From Thelephora terrestris (lineage: Eukaryota > Basidiomycota > Agaricomycetes > Thelephorales > Thelephoraceae), in NCBI GenBank assembly GCA_015956445.1, contig WIUZ02000022.1:434001-498000 (forward strand): DNA of 64,000 bases, read 5' to 3'. A program made the position numbers and the translations under genes. How positions within the stretch are numbered: position 1 is the first letter of the stretch; the number at the start of each line of letters is the position of its first letter. The notes below the pieces were generated by a model. It was not told the origin of the DNA. It did not search any database and saw only the letters and a program-made list of their open reading frames with translations. This document shows, piece after piece, positions 59,191 to 64,000 of the stretch.

Positions 59191-60331
59191 ATGTACCGGT
59201 CCTCCCGGGCAGTTCCTTCGAGTCGCTTGTTTCACTCCTCACTTCGATGCCTCAATATAGTCCAACCACGCCCGACCCCTGGTAAACCAGAGGAATCGTC
59301 GGAGAGGCAGGATAGCACTCGGACGGACGGTGAACCCGCCCTTTCGCATAGACTCCGAGAGGCGACATCTCTTCTTCAAGGCTACATCACCAAAGCCACT
59401 GGTGATACCGCCATAGGTATCAGGAAGCGCGCAGACGAGTTTACTGTCGTCTCTCAAGCTTTGTTCTCTGAACTCGGTGGACAACTCAATCGTGCAACCG
59501 GATACGGAGAAATCGAGCTGCTCAAGAAGAAAGTGGAAGTACAAGGTATGCCTTTTGTCACCAACCACTGTTATTCGTATTGGTGCATGTAAATTTAATG
59601 TCGCAAATTTATTCTGACCAGAGTCTAGGATAAACGCTGCCCGTGAAGCGGCGCAAACCACGAAACGGGTCTATGAGGAGGCAGTGATCAGGCGATCCAA
59701 CTCTCAACGAGAAGTAAACGAACTCCTCCAGCGCAAACACACGTGGACAGACGCTGACGTCGGGAGGTTCACATTGCTTGTCCGCGAGGATCATTCGTAT
59801 GAGCAAGCGGAGGCTCGGGCCAAAGAGGCTGCCAAAGCGGCAGATGAAGATGTCGAGCGGGAGCTAAAAGAACTTCTTCGGTCCATTTTGGCCAGGTACC
59901 ACGAAGAACAGATTTGGTCCGACAAAATCCGGAGTGCTTCGACGTATGGATCAATGGCGGCCTTAGCGCTCAATTTGCTCGTCTTCATCATGGCCACCCT
60001 CATCGTCGAACCCTGGAAAAGGCGCCGGTTAGCTCACACGTTCGAGAAAAAGGTCGAAGAGTTGTCTGGGGAGACGAAGGATCTGCTAGAGAAGGAGATT
60101 CATGACCTTGCGACCCGACTGGACACGGTGATAGCGGCTCTTCCCCCGCCACAACCTCCATCCTCGCCTCCGCCCGCGATCGAAGCTGAGATGATCCCGG
60201 TTCCACTAGAACCAGTGACGCTATCCTCATCATGGTTATATAATGACTGGCGTAGTATACCATACAAGCTGGAAGGCGGCTTAGTTGCATCAGCGTTAGT
60301 TCTCGGTTGGGTACTCGGTAGACATCACTGA
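59191..60331 (+). CDS. SHE9: She9/Mdm33, mitochondrial inner-membrane shaping protein
   Basis: Exons 59191-59545 and 59622-60331 encode 354 residues. The basic, hydroxylated N-terminus (MYRSSRAVPSSRLFHSSLRCLN) is a mitochondrial targeting sequence. The matrix-facing part is a long coiled coil (LSHRLREATSLLQGYITKATG; RRSNSQREVNELLQRKHTWTDADVGRFTLLVREDH; EQAEARAKEAAKAADEDVERELKELL) ending RYHEEQIWSDKIRSASTYGS, the family's most conserved stretch. Two transmembrane segments follow (MAALALNLLVFIMATLIVEPW and GGLVASALVLGWVLG). The yeast protein controls inner-membrane fission and cristae shape. The intron splits CAAG|gtatgc and ctgaccag|AGTC. Confidence 0.93.
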
Positions 60332-60491
60332 AATATAGTAGAGTCACGTGCGCTTCGTGGAAGGCAACTGTTTTGGGAGTTGACCCCCGCACATCGGTGC
60401 CCAAGCGGCCATCATCCTTTCTGGTCAGGAATCCGCCCGTTGTAGCCCTCGGCCTCTCTGACCGCTACCACACGAGAAATCAGGTCTGACA

Positions 60492-63400
60492 ATGGCCGCT
60501 GAAGTCTTCAACTCGAGAGCGCACACCATGTCTCTTGGCCTCGACCCCGCTCACCAACAACCGGAGGAAGAATTCCTCTCGACCTTTTTCTGTCGTGCCC
60601 TCTTCGACTATCAGACCGATAATGACTCCTCTCTCTCCTTCCGCAAAGACGACATCATCGAGGTTCTCACCAGGCTGGAATCAGGATGGTGGGACGGCTT
60701 GCTCGGTCAGGAGCGGGGATGGTTTCCCTCCAATTATGTGACAGTCATCTCTGATCACGAGGCCGACGCCGCCCTCGCCGCCGCTGAAGCTGCAGCTCAG
60801 CTCGAGTTCCAAAATCCTCAGGCAGCTATCGGTCACGCACACAACCTCTCACTCGCGCGCGCACAAAACGTTGCTTCACAGGAGTGGGACCAACATCGTG
60901 CAATGCCCCACGGTAACCTCCAACCGCATTCTCATGCACTCTCACAGTCCCAAAACATTCAATTGGATACAAGTAACCTTACCGCCGCAAGTATCAGCTT
61001 ACAAGGCGATGGGTCGTTCCCAAGGTCTGGGACTCAGTCAAGCGACTTTTGGGTGCCACAGGTGTCTGCAGACGGACGTGTGAGCGCTTTCCCCCTTGTT
61101 CCGACTCAGTTCCTCCGCCTTTTACCTCTTTCTGACATTTCTTTGCATTTACGACATTATTTCATCCCATTCGCGACATACCTTGTTATGGGCGCTTACG
61201 TTATGGTTCCTTGGCGTCATCTATTCAGATCTACTATGTGAACACCCAAACGGGTCAGCAGTCTCGCGATCTCCCGCTCGACGTGGACCAAGACATATCT
61301 GAGGGTGAGCCCCCTCCCTCTCATCGACTCTAGCTGCCGCGAGCTGACCCGCTGGCAATGATCACCACAGATGTTGCGACCATCAATGGGCCTCGTAACG
61401 GCGCCGGATTTGGTGTTCCGAGGCGGATTAGCACTCCCGAGCCATGGAAGAGGGCCCTGGCTGACGACGGACTATCTTACTATTTTGTCAACACGGTCGA
61501 CGGAACGATCAGCTTGACTGTGCCTTCCGGGAGCACCCAGCAACTACATCCGGCTACTCGCGATCCCGGTCCCCCTCAGTCCGATCTCTCCCCAGCTGAC
61601 GCACATATACGTGTATCTCCCACCACGCGATCATCTTCGCAGGCGGGTGTCGCGTCCGGGAGCGAGAGCGACCGATATAGCGTACACTCGGACGATTCGG
61701 ACGTCCACCCATCCCCCACTACTTTGGGTCGAGTAAACTCCTCTCCAAGTCTTTCCCCCAATGCAGGCTCATCAAATTTTACGGCCACACAACTGACCCA
61801 GTCCTTGTCGAGTGACCTCACACCTGCAGAGCGCTCCGCCCAGGAACTGCAACGAGCTTTGACTGCCCCGCCCCCTGACTCGGTCAATCAACTCGCGGTT
61901 GTCGCCAGAGAAGCAATCGGAAATGTCGTCCAATACATCCAAACCCATGATAACACCCCTCCCGGCCGATACGGCAACGAGCTGAACGACAGGGTTCTGT
62001 CCGTCGTTTACAGCATACGCAATTTGCTCTACGTTTCCGCCACTCCATCTAGCCAGATCACAAACAACCTATATCCCCGGGATACTCGGCATATACGAAC
62101 CACTCCTCCCTCTCAGGCACTTCAGGCTCACCTGAAGCCTGCACAACGCAAAGTGGCTGGAACACTCTCGAAACTGGTGTTGTCTACACTGGCGGTCCAG
62201 TACGAAGCAAATCATTCTCAATCAGCCGATAAGCCTATGCGCATGGAAGGCGATGCAGGAGAGCTCGACAGGGCCGTGGCTGCGTTTGTCGCGGAGGTGC
62301 AGAGGTTTTTGGAGCAAAATGCTCAGTCCTCGGATGTGAACGTAATTAAAAGGCTGCATGGCGTGTTTGAGCCAGAGCATGTGGGGCTGGGCTTGGTTGG
62401 AGGTGGTGCCGCGGCTGGATGGAAGGGTTTTGGATGGTTAGCATTAGAAGGAGAAGATGAGGCTCCAAACAGGCAACTGTCGGTCGAAGTGATCACGGAG
62501 CTGAAGGGCCTCATCGCAGGACTCGACGCAAAGCGTACCGCGTTAGTGGATACGAAGTTTGACCCATTCGGTGAACCGGGTAAGTCCTTCAACATTCTGA
62601 CCTTTGATTCGGCTTTTCTAATTCACCTGAACGAACCCGCCCTGTAGACGTCGTCGCACATTGTTGCGATTTTCTCTCAAGACTATCGGAGTGCATCGAT
62701 TATATCTCGACGATTCACGTTGCCAGGCATGTCGATGTCGACGGATTCAACGTTGATACGGGGGTCACGCCGAACCGGGAGCTATACCTTCAGACCGTCG
62801 ATAAAGCAAAGAGGCTCGTTCGAAAGCTGGAAGTAGCTGTTCAGGCAGTTTACGACGAGGGCGCCTCGACCCTGATGGCTCTTCAGACCTTGCGTTCGGC
62901 CACGACCGACTTCCCTACCTCTTGGCACCAGCTTTTGTCTCTGACGGCGGTTCTGCAGACGAACTTTGGAGTCGCTTGCGAGACTTTCGAGGCGTTGCTC
63001 AGTGTGGGTCATGATCAAGCCGAGCTGGGCCAGGGAGAGTACAACGGGTCAATCGAATGGAGGATGTCTCGTGTCAGCATCATCGAGAGCAGAATCGCGG
63101 CCGTTGCAACGTTCCCACGTATAGTCGGCGCGTCCTCACAATCGGAGACAGAGGATGAAGTCGTTAACATGGAAGTCGCGTTCAGGAGACCTGACACGAA
63201 AACCAAGTTGACTGACCTACCGTTGGTCAGTCCCTCGTCCTTGTACAGGAACCCTTCGCAAAGCTCAGAGACGAGTCTTGAGCCGTTGAGCGAGACTTAT
63301 AGTGAGTTGGGCGGAACTACTATAACTTCAACGTGGTCGCGCGATGGGAGGGACTCGACGGTCAACGGGTCCGGCACGTTGACGCCGAAGACGGACCTTG

Positions 63401-64000
63401 ACACGGATATCGATCGGCTTCTGGAGGCTGATAATAGTATGTCCACGCCCTTACCACACGAGCTTTCCAGGCTAAAAGGGTTTTTTTAGCTGCGTCTGCG
63501 AAGAGTCCGCCAAGAGCAGCCAAATTGCGCAAGATCCTTGGCGACGATGCTCCCCAGGCGTATATTGACAAGGTCAATGCGGACTTCAAGAAGTGGTACC
63601 TACGGTCGGATCATGCACCAGAGGATCTACAAACCGACCCAGAGGGTACCGTGAAAGGGGGAACGATACAAGCTCTTGTCGAGAGGCTCACGACACATGA
63701 TGCACCAGGTCAGTCTCCTGCATTGGGGCTCCTCACGTATTCACTCTGAACCTCCGCTAGATACCAAGTACAACAAGACATTTTTAATGACATACAAATC
63801 GTTCTCAACAACGAATGAACTGTTCGACCTCCTCGCGGCTAGGTTTTGGATACAACCTCCCGACAATCTCACCCCTGCGGAGCTCGACGAGTGGAAGAGG
63901 TTAAAGCAACACGTGGTCCGAGCTAGGTTAGTGCCTCCTCGAAACCCATCTTAGTGTGCTCTCAACGTTAGCACCAGGGTCCTGAATACCTTCAAGTCGA
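60492..64000 (+). CDS. CDC25: CDC25-type Ras guanine nucleotide exchange factor (partial)
   Basis: 5' part of a long gene that continues beyond the window. The start is the ATG at 60492. An SH3 domain (CRALFDYQTDNDSSLSFRKDDIIEVL, then GWWDGLLGQERGWFPSNYV) lies at about residues 35-95. Two WW-like stretches follow (DFWVPQVSADGRIYYVNTQTGQQSRDLP and PWKRALADDGLSYYFVNTVDGTISLTVP). Then come a Ser-rich linker, a helical central region (MEGDAGELDRAVAAFVAEVQRFLEQ; RELYLQTVDKAKRLVRKLEVAVQAV) and the start of the RasGEF N-terminal module (GGTIQALVERLTTHDAP, TKYNKTFLMTYKSFSTTNELFDLLAARFWIQ). The catalytic RasGEF domain should follow outside. Introns were placed at CGT|gtgagc, GAACCG|gtaagt, GATAATA|gtatgt and GCACCAG|gtcagt. 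The protein activates Ras in the cAMP/PKA or MAPK pathway. Confidence 0.93.

Overview
The window is nuclear DNA of a filamentous basidiomycete, most likely an Agaricomycete. Genes are compact and carry many 50-60 nt GT-AG introns. Recognisable fungal housekeeping genes sit on both strands, and the set includes a basidiomycete-type tetraspanin with a long N-terminal tail, a TKL-like kinase and an SH3-RasGEF. No bacterial-type operons, CRISPR arrays, tRNAs or retroelements were seen. Gene models come from reading frames plus splice signals chosen so that family motifs stay in frame.

Layout. 0.6-5.8 kb: three tandem paralogues with all the motif blocks of the RAI1/DXO decapping-exonuclease fold. 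Two of the three have lost the catalytic lysine of the EhK motif. A fourth, truncated copy lies between them and is split by a 197-bp MITE-like element with 18-bp inverted repeats and a 3-bp target duplication. 6.6 kb: a solitary, intact-looking 5S rRNA gene on the minus strand. 7.6-22.5 kb: ROT1, a basic/acidic nuclear-type hypothetical, an NFKBIL1-like protein, a kinase that looks like a pseudokinase, proteasome beta6 (with a GC-AG intron), an unresolved stretch and a LEA-like membrane protein. 22.7-30.2 kb: tetraspanin, a small membrane protein, poorly resolved short genes and DAD1. 30.3-45.1 kb: a dense block of growth-control and replication genes (PKC1, an unknown acidic protein, endosulfine IGO1, SSZ1, UBP14, POL12).

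45.1-56.5 kb is more plastic. It holds a fused double relic (FAD oxidoreductase plus Na+/H+ antiporter), an intact COG2907-like FAD amine oxidase gene with 7-nt and 5-nt microexons, an intronless trypsin-fold protein, a truncated copy of the amine-oxidase 3' end, and the intact NHA1-type antiporter. 56.5-59.2 kb appears empty. The window closes with SHE9/MDM33 and the 5' part of a CDC25-type RasGEF that runs off the end.

Functional links: PKC1 (cell wall integrity) and ROT1 (ER chaperone for cell wall synthesis) both serve the wall. IGO1, CDC25 and PKC1 are nutrient and growth signalling components. SSZ1, UBP14 and the proteasome subunit serve proteostasis. There is no sign that these are clustered for a common purpose. 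The least described feature is the RAI1/DXO-like tandem array.
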